NCBI GenBank assembly: GCA_015055785.1
Contig: SVHQ01000002.1
Span: forward strand, 1 to 40,783
DNA from: Clostridiales bacterium
GTDB taxonomy: Bacteria > Bacillota_A > Clostridia > Christensenellales > Borkfalkiaceae
Direction: 5' to 3'
Length of the DNA: 40,783 nt
Shown here: positions 28,601-35,652 of the stretch, in pieces
Position numbering within the stretch: position 1 is the first letter of the stretch
How the letters are laid out: every line of letters starts with the position of its first letter
The notes under the pieces: model-generated
The model's input: only the letters and a program-made list of their open reading frames with translations
What the model was told of the DNA's origin: nothing
Databases searched by the model: none
Translations under genes and position numbers: made by a program

Positions 28601-29076
28601 GAAATCGTCTTATCCTTATTTGCCTTTTTCCATGCTGCGTAGTAATCGAGTTTGTCTTTTACAGTGAGGTTTTTCCACTGTTTTTCCGCTTCCGCTTTAT
28701 TATCCACCAATTTGGAAACGTCTACGTTCGACGTGGTCATCTGTTTCCAGCTTTCTTCGCTTGTGTCGATGATACCGCTTGCCGACGTAGAGGTGCTTGC
28801 GCTCCCCGTCGAAGAGGAACCTACCGAACGGGACCAACCCGTAGCACTGGTGCCGATAACGTTTTTACCATCGTTGGTGTTGAACGTTTCGAAACCGCCG
28901 TTCAATACCAAGGATTCGTCCTTTTCCGTACTCGTAGAAGAGGACGAGGAAGAGGAAGAAGAGGAATCGGCTTGATCTTCCTTACAAGCGGTAAGCGCTG
29001 TGAAGGAGGAGAACATCATCACCGATAAGCAGAGAGCAAGAAGTTGTTTCTTGCGATTTTTGATACTTGTTTTCAT
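25699..29076 (-). CDS. Very large lipoprotein with C-terminal membrane anchor
   Basis: I do not recognise the family. The 1125-residue product starts with a lipoprotein signal (MKTSIKNRKKQLLAL ... SFTALTAC, lipidation at C31), then a Ser-rich linker with ten consecutive serines. Next is VLNGGFETF, a start often seen in carbohydrate-binding-like extracellular domains, with several similar beta-rich segments (FDDIQ, FFVENTTDADRKVSL, FDSYAPASLDE). A His/Asp stretch (TEDDHDHDHESE) precedes a strong membrane helix (WLLASSIAVAAALLVAIVAVVV) and a Lys-rich cytoplasmic tail. It is thus probably an exported surface protein held at both ends. The real start (29076) has AGGTGG upstream; an in-frame upstream ATG at 29157 lacks one. 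A promoter lies at 29164-29192. Confidence 0.88.
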   Translation of the reverse strand: MKTSIKNRKKQLLALCLSVMMFSSFTALTACKEDQADSSSSSSSSSSTSTEKDESLVLNGGFETFNTNDGKNVIGTSATGWSRSVGSSSTGSASTSTSASGIIDTSEESWKQMTTSNVDVSKLVDNKAEAEKQWKNLTVKDKLDYYAAWKKANKDKTISKELSFYESFNIDNEDLPTCENPGTHDGDAENTNVLMIHNEYPAPDSTSSYNIIGTAQKYTSSSTVTVKSGTSVEFSVWVKTSDLKSSNTSGEAQDVVQKGAYISISHSVGGKSMDALEVKNINTAGVTENNGWVQYSFYLRGAAYADTTFNIVLGLGQGGKTDKLEYVNGYAFFDDIQCNVITNEDFDTRAKDLVTINFGTDKKDKIVNTYVSSDTKFAMDYYSAFVTEDFLAASEENTITAKPTTETSNKKVYTAAMGVEGAEVYNGLGFSTANDVTKVFENAAALNDSDNIYLQKAYEKYFKDVEFLNGEKLLMLLSADGAAYTANSSKEFEVKANSYLAISCYVKTSDMNGFTGAGITLIDGNNKTSISSIDTTTIASVEIGEKEDFYEDWQQCLFFVENTTDADRKVSLSFNYGPTTVVGTTKAEYYAGFAAFSKFETYKMSEIEFEGAVNGTYSKVVSLTDNTVTTGDSGFDSTAGVHADAIETGFAAPKNYKGVYNNNANISDKYSDTTTNKNANAGLLNKEYEENYKDLLTKLGGESWKDVFGTATQPLVIYNEKDQENSFGYFGKITSIAANTYKTISLRVKVSADAKANIYLIDMNDDSHQTNLSIGSNVIYWYDDDGNVCAKDPTDEHFNAKKDVAFKLQSNGLYKVNTAWEGAKDVDANKYFANLANYEEDSNGNKIVAEGGVTYNYNDIWNGVGKDGIAFYAKDGKYYAENTFTTEVFDFNTTSLAPRYAAEDKKDLRFEVTDTNGEWATVSFYVHTGDTAKSYRLEVWSGSRDGEQVNKAGSYVFFDSYAPASLDETSFNALIDERKEDVSEENYFESVFSFFDNAKYLRYNELVDDNKVGYAYESYVPSSQASGVAYLEYVNENVYEMYANYALSEVTVTPDAEEDDTPTEDDHDHDHESEMNPWLLASSIAVAAALLVAIVAVVVRKVLASVRKKNGYVAPAKTKKEKKSK

Positions 29077-29163
29077 GTAACCACCTTTTGGTTTTTGTTT
29101 TGTCTTTTTACTCGTAATTGCCCAAAAAGACGCTTTTCGAGCTTTCACGATATTCACTATATT

Positions 29164-29192
29164 ATTTTAATACAAAATCGCTTTGTTGGCAA
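29164..29192 (-). promoter_or_regulatory. Promoter of the large lipoprotein gene
   Basis: On the minus strand: TTGCCA (29192-29187), 17-nt spacer, TAAAAT (29169-29164). Confidence 0.7.
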
Positions 29193-29326
29193 GCGTTTAT
29201 ACCGCAAAATACGAGAAAAAGTTTTATAAAATTCAAAATTTTATCCATATTATATTGTAGAAAGAGGTTTTTTTCTCCTTTTTTAGTAAAATCGGGAAAA
29301 CAAAACGAAAAAATAGGGGGTAGGGC

Positions 29327-29689
29327 ATGGATAAAAATAAGCAGAATTTGCGAAAGGCGGTGTGTGGCGTGGCGGTGGGGGCGGCGAACAGTTTGTTTGG
29401 CGGCGGGGGCGGCATGATTGCTGTGCCAATGCTGGCAAAGACGGGTATGACGCAAAAAAAAGCGCACGCTACGGCAATTTTATTAATTTTGCCCATTTCT
29501 TTCGTGTCTTTTCTTTTTTATGCCTTTCGTGGCTTGTACGATTTTTCCGTCATGATTCCAACGGCGGTGGGGGTGAGCTTCGGTGGCATAATCGGGGCGA
29601 AAATGTTAGGAAAATTGCCTGTAAAAACGGTCAATCTCATCTTTGCCTTTTTACAGGCAGCGGCGGGTGTTTTTTTGTTTTTTTCTTAA
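29327..29689 (+). CDS. TauE/SafE-family half-size membrane protein 1
   Basis: A 120-residue protein, half the usual size of the TauE/SafE (TSUP, PF01925) family of sulfite/organosulfur exporters. It has the glycine-rich signature NSLFGGGGGMIAVPML in membrane segment 1 and VGVSFGGIIGAKMLGKLP in the third, giving about four segments. A second half-size homologue follows 171 nt downstream, so the two probably form a heterodimeric transporter. The start is preceded by GGGGGTAGGG. Substrate unknown. Confidence 0.85.
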   Translation: MDKNKQNLRKAVCGVAVGAANSLFGGGGGMIAVPMLAKTGMTQKKAHATAILLILPISFVSFLFYAFRGLYDFSVMIPTAVGVSFGGIIGAKMLGKLPVKTVNLIFAFLQAAAGVFLFFS

Positions 29690-29699
29690 AAATGAGCAT

Positions 29700-29716
29700 A
29701 CCGTGTACGCGTTGAA
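29700..29716 (+). repeat. Dispersed motif ACCGTGTACGCGTTGAA, copy 3
   Basis: One base different from the copies at 18647 and 33589; preceded by GCAT, as in copy 2. It lies between the two TauE/SafE halves. Confidence 0.75.
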
Positions 29717-29860
29717 TTAAAATTTTCATTATTTATTATTGCGGAGAAGACCGTTATTTTGTTGTTCCGATTAATATAAAAGAGGGTTGCCGTAAGGCGT
29801 TTGGTTTCGTAATGGAAAGATAGAAAACATGGTCCAGCGGTGCGCTAGGGGGAGGTAGAT

Positions 29861-30235
29861 ATGTCGTTTTACGTGTATTTAATTTTAGGTTTTTTAGGCG
29901 GAATTCCCGCTGGTATGGGCATGGGAGGGGGGACGGTGACGATTCCTCTTTTGGTGCTGCTTGGCGGTGTGGAGCAAAAAATAGCCCAAAGCGCCAATCT
30001 ATTCGCTTTTTTGCCGATGAGCGTCGGCGCGTTAAAAACGCACGCGCAAAACGGACTTTTAGAAACGGACGGGATTTGGTGGACGATTGTGCCTGCGTTG
30101 GCTTTGTCTGCGCTTGGTGCAACGATTGCAGGCGTTTTGCCCTCGGAAGTGTTGCGTAAATCTTTCGGTGTGTTTTTGATAGGACTTTCGTTTGTGGGTT
30201 TTTATCAATCGATGCAAGCGAGAACGCAAGAATAA
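29861..30235 (+). CDS. TauE/SafE-family half-size membrane protein 2
   Basis: A 124-residue second half: GIPAGMGMGGGTVTIPLLVLLGG is again the family's N-terminal glycine-rich motif, followed by AQSANLFAFLPMSVGALKTHAQNG and a closing pair of membrane segments. Both halves therefore resemble the same repeat of a full-length TSUP protein. GGGGGAGG lies directly upstream of the ATG. Together with the previous gene it probably makes one transporter. Confidence 0.85.
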   Translation: MSFYVYLILGFLGGIPAGMGMGGGTVTIPLLVLLGGVEQKIAQSANLFAFLPMSVGALKTHAQNGLLETDGIWWTIVPALALSALGATIAGVLPSEVLRKSFGVFLIGLSFVGFYQSMQARTQE

Positions 30236-30310
30236 ATCATTGACAAAAGCTGACTTTTATGGTAAAATTTTCCCGAAAATAACGACGTGAAGAACGGAAA
30301 GGAAGAGTAT

Positions 30311-30967
30311 ATGCGGAAATATAAATATTTACTTTTTGATTTGGACGGCACTTTAATCTATTCCCATATGGGGATATGGAATTGTTTTCGATATGCTATG
30401 CAAGAAATGGGCTATCCCGAACCGCAAGAAGAAGATTTAAAAAAATGTATCGGTCCTTCGCTGGAATATTCTTTCGCCACATTTTTCGGCATGGACGAGG
30501 CGTCGGCAAAGAAAGCAACGGCAAAATATCGCGAACAGTATAAAGTGACTGGCGTTTGGGAAAACGAACCCATCGAGGGGGCTTTGGAAGCTTTAAAAAG
30601 CTTAAAAGAAGCAGGATACATCATGGCTTTGGCGACGTCAAAACCGCTTGTATTTGCAGAAAAAATTTCCGCACGTTGGGGGTTTGCTCCTTATCTGGCG
30701 GCGGAAATCGGATGCGGAATAGACGGTAGCTTGCCGACAAAAGCGGACGTGGTGCGCGAAGCGATGAAACAGCTTAATGCGAAAGCGGAAGAGTGCCTTA
30801 TGGTGGGGGATAGATTTTACGATGTGGAGGGCGCGAGGGCGTGCGGCGTGGATTGTGCCATGCTACGCGTAGGATATGCCCCCGAAGAGGAATACGAGGC
30901 TTGTAACCCAGCGTACGTATTTAAAAATTTTGAAGAGTTGGTAAACTTTTTGGTAAAATGTGAATAA
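30311..30967 (+). CDS. HAD-family phosphatase (phosphoglycolate phosphatase-like)
   Basis: A 218-residue HAD hydrolase with motif I FDLDGTLIYS (nucleophile and acid aspartates), an alpha-helical cap, motif II LATSKP, the motif III lysine near LPTKADVV, and motif IV MVGDRFYDVEGARACGVD. This is the PGP/Gph branch, usually acting on small phosphoesters such as phosphoglycolate or pyrophosphate. An earlier in-frame ATG at 30287 has no RBS; ATG 30311 has GGAAGAG in front, so I choose it. A terminator follows. Confidence 0.9.
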   Translation: MRKYKYLLFDLDGTLIYSHMGIWNCFRYAMQEMGYPEPQEEDLKKCIGPSLEYSFATFFGMDEASAKKATAKYREQYKVTGVWENEPIEGALEALKSLKEAGYIMALATSKPLVFAEKISARWGFAPYLAAEIGCGIDGSLPTKADVVREAMKQLNAKAEECLMVGDRFYDVEGARACGVDCAMLRVGYAPEEEYEACNPAYVFKNFEELVNFLVKCE

Positions 30968-30993
30968 ATTTCAAAAAAAATGAAATAATGAAT

Positions 30994-31023
30994 GCGGAGG
31001 AAAAATTTTCTTCGCGTTTTTTT
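30994..31023 (+). terminator. Terminator after the HAD gene
   Basis: GCGGAGGAAAA (30994-31004) pairs with TTTTCTTCGC (31006-31015) over about 10 bp with G-T pairs, followed by GTTTTTTTG. Confidence 0.75.
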
Positions 31024-31148
31024 GTTTGAAATCATTCATTTTTTACATAGTAAAAAGTTTTACATTGTCAATTCGTACAAAAAAAAGGGCGCAAAATATC
31101 GAAAATGAAAAAAAGTTAAAAAAACACAAAAAATTTTCAAAAAGGGTA

Positions 31149-31177
31149 TTTACAAATTGGTGTTTATGTGGTAAACT
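31149..31177 (+). promoter_or_regulatory. Promoter of the ppx-like gene
   Basis: TTTACA (31149-31154), 17-nt spacer, TAAACT (31172-31177). The region between the HAD terminator and here (31024-31148) is AT-rich and I see nothing else in it. Confidence 0.7.
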
Positions 31178-31195
31178 ATGGGAAAAATTTAACAT

Positions 31196-31310
31196 GGGGA
31201 GAACGAGGCAATTTGACAAAGAAAGAAATTAATTGTCGATATTGAAGTTCTCCATATTAGTTAGTCTAAGAGGGAAAAGTGAAATACACAGAGCTGCAAA
31301 GGTTTTGCAG
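31196..31310 (+). promoter_or_regulatory. Structured leader of the ppx-like gene
   Basis: GGAGAAC (31198-31204) pairs with GTTCTCC (31247-31253), enclosing GACAA (31215-31219) / TTGTC (31233-31237). A second hairpin, CTGCAAA GGT TTTGCAG (31294-31310), lies 8 nt before the AGAGGT ribosome binding site. The leader is about 150 nt. I do not recognise it as a known riboswitch. Confidence 0.5.
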
Positions 31311-31332
31311 AACATAAAAGAGGTAAAAGAAA

Positions 31333-32844
31333 GTGGAAAAAATAGGCATCATTGATTTGGGTTCGAATACAGCGCGACTTGTCATTGTGGATATGTTCAC
31401 GGATGGACATTATATGGTCGTGGATGAGTTGAAAGAAAGTGTTCGCCTTGGTCAAGACATGGATAGAGACGGGTTTTTGAAACCCCAAAGAATTGCGGAA
31501 ACGATTAAGACGTTGAAAATGTTTAAACGCCTTTGCGACGCAAGAGGTGTGGAGCGTATTATTGCGGTTGGTACGGCGGCGGTGCGTCGTGCGAAAAACC
31601 AACGCTCTTTCTTAGATGAAATTCAGGTGAGCTGTAATATCACCATTCGCGTACTTTCGGAAGAGGAAGAAGCGTTCCTTGTTTATCGCGGCGTTATCAA
31701 TTCGATGGATATTCCCAAAGGGCTTATCTTGGAGATTGGCGGCGGTAGCACGAAAATTATTTATTATAATAGAAGAAATGTACTTAATTATGCGTCCTTG
31801 CCTTTTGGCGCAGTGACGCTCACCGATTTGTTTGCAAACGACGCGTCACCTGAAGACGCAGCAAAACACATCGAGGAATTTTTCACGGAACATTTGAAGA
31901 AATTGCCTTGGCTTAGCGAAATTGACCCCGAAACGCAGATGATTGGCGTTGGCGGTTCTTTCCGTAACTTGTTCAAAATCAGCAAGTTGATTTGTAAATA
32001 TCCCTTGGATATGGCGCATAATTACAAGCTTGCTGTGGAAGATTTTGAGAGTACGTATAACATGCTCAAAGCGTTGGACGTTGAGAAACGCAAGAAGATT
32101 AAAGGTCTTTCTCCTGCACGCGCGGATATCATGCCTGCGGCGATGGCAATTATTAAATCTTTCGTGTCCTACATGAACATCGAAACGTTTACCATTAGTG
32201 GCAGTGGTTTGCGCGAGGGGTTGATGGTGAATCAGGCATTGCCGATCACGGTAGAAAAACCCATCTCCGACGTGCTTACCTATTCGTTGGACCGTCTTAT
32301 TAAATATTACGGCTGCGATTCTAAGCATATTGAACACGTTTTGTCCCTTTCGGTGCAGCTTTTCAAACAGCTTCGTGTGTTGCATAAGTTCTCTCGTCAA
32401 TATCTCAAAGTGTTGAAGATTGCGGCGAGCTTGCACGACTGCGGTGAACGCGTGAAGTATTACGGTCATGCAAAGCATAGCTGGTATATGATTTTAAATT
32501 CGAATATCAGCGGTGCGACGCATAGAGAAATCGTGCTCGCGGCGTTTGTGGCAGGCTGTCACAACCATGAAGAAGTGCCTTTGAACGAATGGCAGAAATA
32601 TAAAGATATCGTTTTGGAAGAAGACCTTGACGCTGTGAAGAAATTGGGCGTTCTTCTTCGTATAGCCGAAAGTCTTGACAGAACGCATTGTGGCATGGTA
32701 ACAGGCTTGAATTGCGACGTTTTGGGTGATTCGGTGATTATGAAAACGGTGGTAGCAGGCGACGCGGCGTTGGAAATTCGCGACGCGGAAGCGGCAAACC
32801 CCGAATTCAAACGTGCATTCAAGAAAAATCTCGAAATTTTATAA
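31333..32844 (+). CDS. ppx: Ppx/GppA phosphatase with HD domain
   Basis: A 503-residue protein of the exopolyphosphatase/guanosine pentaphosphatase family. The actin-like ATPase-fold domain is N-terminal: IGIIDLGSNTARLVI is phosphate-binding loop 1, AVGTAAVRRAKN, then LEIGGGSTKIIYY is loop 2. After residue about 320 comes an HD-like domain with ASLHDCGERVKYYGHAKHSWYMI and HNHEEVP. It may degrade polyphosphate or pppGpp. The start is GTG with AGAGGT 8 nt upstream. It is monocistronic, with a structured leader and its own terminator. Confidence 0.92.
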   Translation: MEKIGIIDLGSNTARLVIVDMFTDGHYMVVDELKESVRLGQDMDRDGFLKPQRIAETIKTLKMFKRLCDARGVERIIAVGTAAVRRAKNQRSFLDEIQVSCNITIRVLSEEEEAFLVYRGVINSMDIPKGLILEIGGGSTKIIYYNRRNVLNYASLPFGAVTLTDLFANDASPEDAAKHIEEFFTEHLKKLPWLSEIDPETQMIGVGGSFRNLFKISKLICKYPLDMAHNYKLAVEDFESTYNMLKALDVEKRKKIKGLSPARADIMPAAMAIIKSFVSYMNIETFTISGSGLREGLMVNQALPITVEKPISDVLTYSLDRLIKYYGCDSKHIEHVLSLSVQLFKQLRVLHKFSRQYLKVLKIAASLHDCGERVKYYGHAKHSWYMILNSNISGATHREIVLAAFVAGCHNHEEVPLNEWQKYKDIVLEEDLDAVKKLGVLLRIAESLDRTHCGMVTGLNCDVLGDSVIMKTVVAGDAALEIRDAEAANPEFKRAFKKNLEIL

Positions 32845-32854
32845 TGTAGCAGGA

Positions 32855-32902
32855 AAGCCGCTCGTTCTTCTCGGTTAAAAAGGAGAGAGCGGCTTCTTTT
32901 TT
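32855..32902 (+). terminator. Terminator after ppx
   Basis: AAGCCGCTC (32855-32863) and GAGCGGCTT (32887-32895), perfect 9 bp with further pairing possible inside, followed by CTTTTTTTC. Confidence 0.88.
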
Positions 32903-32949
32903 TCGTAGCCTTTTTCGTGGTATTTTTTGGTAGAGAAAGCGGTTTTTAT

Positions 32950-33531
32950 ATGGAGTGGATTTTAGCAAGCGCGTCTCCGCGGCGCAAAGAACTTTTGTCG
33001 GAGCTTTTACAATCCTTTGAAATTCTGCCCTCGAAAGGGGAGGAATGTATCGAAGGCAATCCCACGCCTGAGGAACTGGTGAAAAAGTTGGCTTTGCAAA
33101 AAGCAACGGAAGTGGCGGCGTATCCGCAAGCGGCAGGGAAAGCGGTGATTGGTTCGGATACGGTGGTCGCGTTGGATGGCGAAATCCTTGGTAAACCGAA
33201 AAATGCGGCACATGCAAAAGAAATGTTAAAAGGGTTGTCGGACAGAAGCCATGAGGTGTATACGGGCGTTTGTATAATTTTTCCGACGGAAAATGGCGCG
33301 GAAACGTTGGTGGACGCGGCGTGTACAAAGGTGCATTTTTTGCCTTTGACCGACAAACAGATAGAAACTTACGTAGCGACGGGCTCGCCTATGGATAAAG
33401 CGGGTGCTTACGGCATACAGGACGGCGGTTTGGTGGAACGGATTGAAGGCAGTTTTTCCAACGTGGTGGGTTTGCCGTTAGAGCTTTGTCAAGAGATGAT
33501 TAAGAAAGTGGAAGCGGCGAGAAGAAAGTAA
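32950..33531 (+). CDS. maf: Maf-family nucleotide pyrophosphatase
   Basis: A 193-residue Maf/YhdE-type protein: ILASASPRRKELL at the N-terminus, VIGSDTVVALDGEILGKP with the catalytic Asp, SHEVYTGVCI, and DKAGAYGIQDGG near the C-terminus. Maf proteins hydrolyse dTTP, UTP or modified nucleotides and are linked to division arrest. The ORF is open from 32917, but the conserved N-terminus begins MEWILASASPRR, so ATG 32950 is the start; its ribosome binding site is weak. The mreB-family gene follows about 100 nt later, the neighbourhood also seen in Bacillus (maf-radC-mreB). Confidence 0.93.
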   Translation: MEWILASASPRRKELLSELLQSFEILPSKGEECIEGNPTPEELVKKLALQKATEVAAYPQAAGKAVIGSDTVVALDGEILGKPKNAAHAKEMLKGLSDRSHEVYTGVCIIFPTENGAETLVDAACTKVHFLPLTDKQIETYVATGSPMDKAGAYGIQDGGLVERIEGSFSNVVGLPLELCQEMIKKVEAARRK

Positions 33532-33588
33532 CGTTAAGACGGAAGATACACAAAGCGTATAAAGCGGACGTTTTTAAAAAATGACGGC

Positions 33589-33605
33589 ACCATGTACGCG
33601 TTGAA
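33589..33605 (+). repeat. Dispersed motif ACCATGTACGCGTTGAA, copy 4
   Basis: Identical to copy 1. The ATG within it opens a frame that runs into mreB, but the repeat itself is not expected to be coding because mreB has a better start at 33628. Confidence 0.8.
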
Positions 33606-33627
33606 AACAAAGAAAAGAGGTACGGAT

Positions 33628-34635
33628 ATGATAAAAATTGCGATCGATTTAGGCTCGACAATGACAAAAATCTACCGCGCGGACACCAATAATGGTATTG
33701 TTTTGGCGGAACCCTCTTGCGTGGCTATTGCTGGCGAGGGTGAAGAGGAAACAGTGAAAGCGGTAGGGAAAGAGGCGAAAAATCTGATTGGAAAAACAGC
33801 GGAATTTACCAATATCCTTTATCCGATTTTTGAGGGCGAGATTGTCGATATGCGTCTTGCCGTGATTATGCTGAAAGAATTTTTATCCCGTATTGATTTG
33901 CACAGCGGCAACTTATTCCGTCGCGTGCAAGCCTTGATTAGCGTTCCTTGCGGAATTTCTGATGCTTCCCTTGCAAGATATAGAACGTTGGCGGAAGAAT
34001 GCGGATTGCATAAGGTCTGGTTTGTAGAACAGCCCTATTTGTCGGCGCTTGGCGTAGGCGCGGTGATGAGCGACCCCGTATTTTGTTTGGATATTGGCGG
34101 CGGCGTGGCGAATGCCGCGGTGGTTTCCCCCGAGGGGATTATTGCCGGGCTTTCCATGAATATCGGCGGCAATAACATGGACGACAATATTATTAATAAA
34201 GTGTCGGAATTGCATAAACTGCTCATCGGTTCGCTTTCGGCGGAGCGTATTAAGAATGAAATTGGCACACTTGCGCCTGTGGCAAGAGGTTCGGTGGTGG
34301 CAGAGGGGCGTTCGACGGAAACGCTGCAACCGGCCGCTGTGCCCGTGCAGGCTGGCGACGTATCCGAGTGCATACGCGTATATATAAAGAAGATAGTGGA
34401 ATATGCTTCCACGGTGCTTTGGAATTTACCTGCGGAAGTGGCGGCGACGGTTAACCGCGGCGGCATTTACCTCTCCGGCGGCATTATGAAAATTCCTTAC
34501 GTACCGCAGTATATCGCAACGCAGTTGGGTATGCGTTATCGCGTGTATGAAGAACCGCAATTTGCGACGGTGCTTGGCGGCGGCGTGTTGCTTCAGGACA
34601 GAGAATTGCTGAACCGTTTTGCAAAGAAAAACTAA
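33628..34635 (+). CDS. MreB/Mbl-family rod-shape protein
   Basis: A 335-residue bacterial actin. Phosphate 1 loop is IAIDLGSTMTKIY, the Mre-type connector is YPIFEGEIVDMRLAVIMLKEFL, phosphate 2 is FCLDIGGGVANAAVV, and the adenosine motif is IYLSGGIMKIPYVPQYI, with AVLGGG-like ATVLGGGVLL near the end. Filaments of these proteins guide lateral cell-wall synthesis under the membrane. MreB, Mbl and MreBH cannot be separated here. The start at 33628 (MIKIAIDLG) has AGAGG about 8 nt upstream; the longer frame from 33592 begins inside a dispersed repeat. No mreC/mreD follow. Confidence 0.93.
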   Translation: MIKIAIDLGSTMTKIYRADTNNGIVLAEPSCVAIAGEGEEETVKAVGKEAKNLIGKTAEFTNILYPIFEGEIVDMRLAVIMLKEFLSRIDLHSGNLFRRVQALISVPCGISDASLARYRTLAEECGLHKVWFVEQPYLSALGVGAVMSDPVFCLDIGGGVANAAVVSPEGIIAGLSMNIGGNNMDDNIINKVSELHKLLIGSLSAERIKNEIGTLAPVARGSVVAEGRSTETLQPAAVPVQAGDVSECIRVYIKKIVEYASTVLWNLPAEVAATVNRGGIYLSGGIMKIPYVPQYIATQLGMRYRVYEEPQFATVLGGGVLLQDRELLNRFAKKN

Positions 34636-34655
34636 CAAAATTTTATAAAAATATC

Positions 34656-34700
34656 AAGACGAAGAGGCTTTTTTAAGCAAAATCTTCGTCTTTTTTCTTT
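34656..34700 (+). terminator. Terminator after the mreB-family gene
   Basis: AAGACGAAGA (34656-34665) and TCTTCGTCTT (34683-34692), perfect 10 bp, followed by TTTTCTTTG. Confidence 0.88.
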
Positions 34701-34803
34701 GATTTAAAAAAATTTATAAGGCGGATTCCCTTTAAAATAAAGGCTTTGCGATATGTTGCTAAAAAAAATTTATAAAATTTGCAAAAAAATTTTAAAAAAC
34801 CCC

Positions 34804-34831
34804 TTGACAAACGAAAAATATCTGCTATAAT
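34804..34831 (+). promoter_or_regulatory. Near-consensus promoter of the long non-coding transcript
   Basis: TTGACA (34804-34809), 16-nt spacer, TGC-TATAAT (34826-34831, extended -10). A/T tracts at 34700-34803 could be an UP element. It is one of the two best promoters in the window; expected start of RNA is about 34838. Confidence 0.92.
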
Positions 34832-34837
34832 AAAGGT

Positions 34838-35597
34838 ACAAAAGAAAGAAACGAACAAAAAATGTTCAAATCTTTCACTTTTAGAAATGGAGAAAAACCA
34901 ATGCACAAATAAAAGGGTCGGCAGGGGTCGACAAAAGAGCAGCAGGGATGCAGCAAAACAAAAAAAATGGAAAGGAGGGTACTAAAAGCGATGATTCCTT
35001 CCCACAGTGAGGCGAAAGTTTTATAAAATAAAACGAAAAGCCTTAAAAAGAGAAATGTAGGTGGTCGATTGCGAATCCGTGAACAAGACAAATGGAGAGT
35101 TGACGAATTCTCGGTAGGTACTTGGCGAGCCGTAGGGCAGGAGTAGAATCGATTGGCACGAACGCTGAAAAGATTTGACGAAATGTAAGCAGGTGATCGG
35201 AAGGAGCTGTGAAACAGCGAGGAAAAGAAAAAGGAGGTACACGAATATGACCTGTGTAACTTCGAGAAATAACACCGAAAGGAAGGGAGAAACTCCAACG
35301 TACACGTAATCCCTACCGACGGAAGGTCGGAAGGAATTATGAGAAAAGGAGGTATGAATCGAGATGATTTGGACCTATCGTACGGAGAATATGAAAGCTA
35401 TTAAAAAAGGTATAAAGGGGTAAACGCCAATGAACTATCAAATAGAGGACGTTAAATAAAAAAGTAACCTGAGATTTTGCGGGAAGCCGAACCGCCTGCG
35501 ACGTATGATCGCGACAAACAGGTGAAAAATAAGACAAGGAACGTCTTAAAACTGAATATGAATATAACGCCCTTGTAGGAATACAAGGGCTTTTATG
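34838..35597 (+). ncRNA. Large structured RNA candidate, about 760 nt
   Basis: The transcript between the strong promoter and the terminator at 35569-35597 has no substantial ORF but many stems. AGGC with GTTTTAT/ATAAAAC and GCCT lies at about 35014-35050. GTCGATT (35068) pairs with AATCGAT (35147) and encloses GAGAGTT/AATTCTC. Further stems are GCTGT/ACAGC (35206-35219), TACAC/GTGTA, GGAG/CTCC, CCGAC/GTCGG, AAGAC/GTCTT, and a three-way junction closed by ACCTG/CAGGT (about 35467-35523) holding GCGG/CCGC and GCGA/TCGC. The RNA is purine-rich with GNRA-like and GGAA loops. RNase P, tmRNA and SRP RNA signatures are absent. Size and style resemble ornate large RNAs (OLE, GOLLD, ROOL), but I cannot assign it. 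Confidence 0.75.
35569..35597 (+). terminator. Terminator of the long RNA
   Basis: GCCCTTGTA (35569-35577), GGAA tetraloop, TACAAGGGC (35582-35590), perfect 9 bp, then TTTT and a further T6 run. Confidence 0.92.
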
Positions 35598-35652
35598 ATG
35601 TTTTTTGATGAGTATGATAGAAAAAAGTGAGAAAATATTTTTTGAAAAGGTA

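Noticed and set aside
31358..31372. tRNA T-loop-like GGTTCGAATAC
   Set aside because: It is part of the conserved GSNTARL codons of the ppx gene, with no cloverleaf around it.
34838..35597. RNase P RNA, tmRNA, SRP RNA or 6S RNA
   Set aside because: The RNase P core GAGGAAAGTCC and a tmRNA-type tRNA-like end with CCA were not found, and the length is too great for SRP or 6S RNA.
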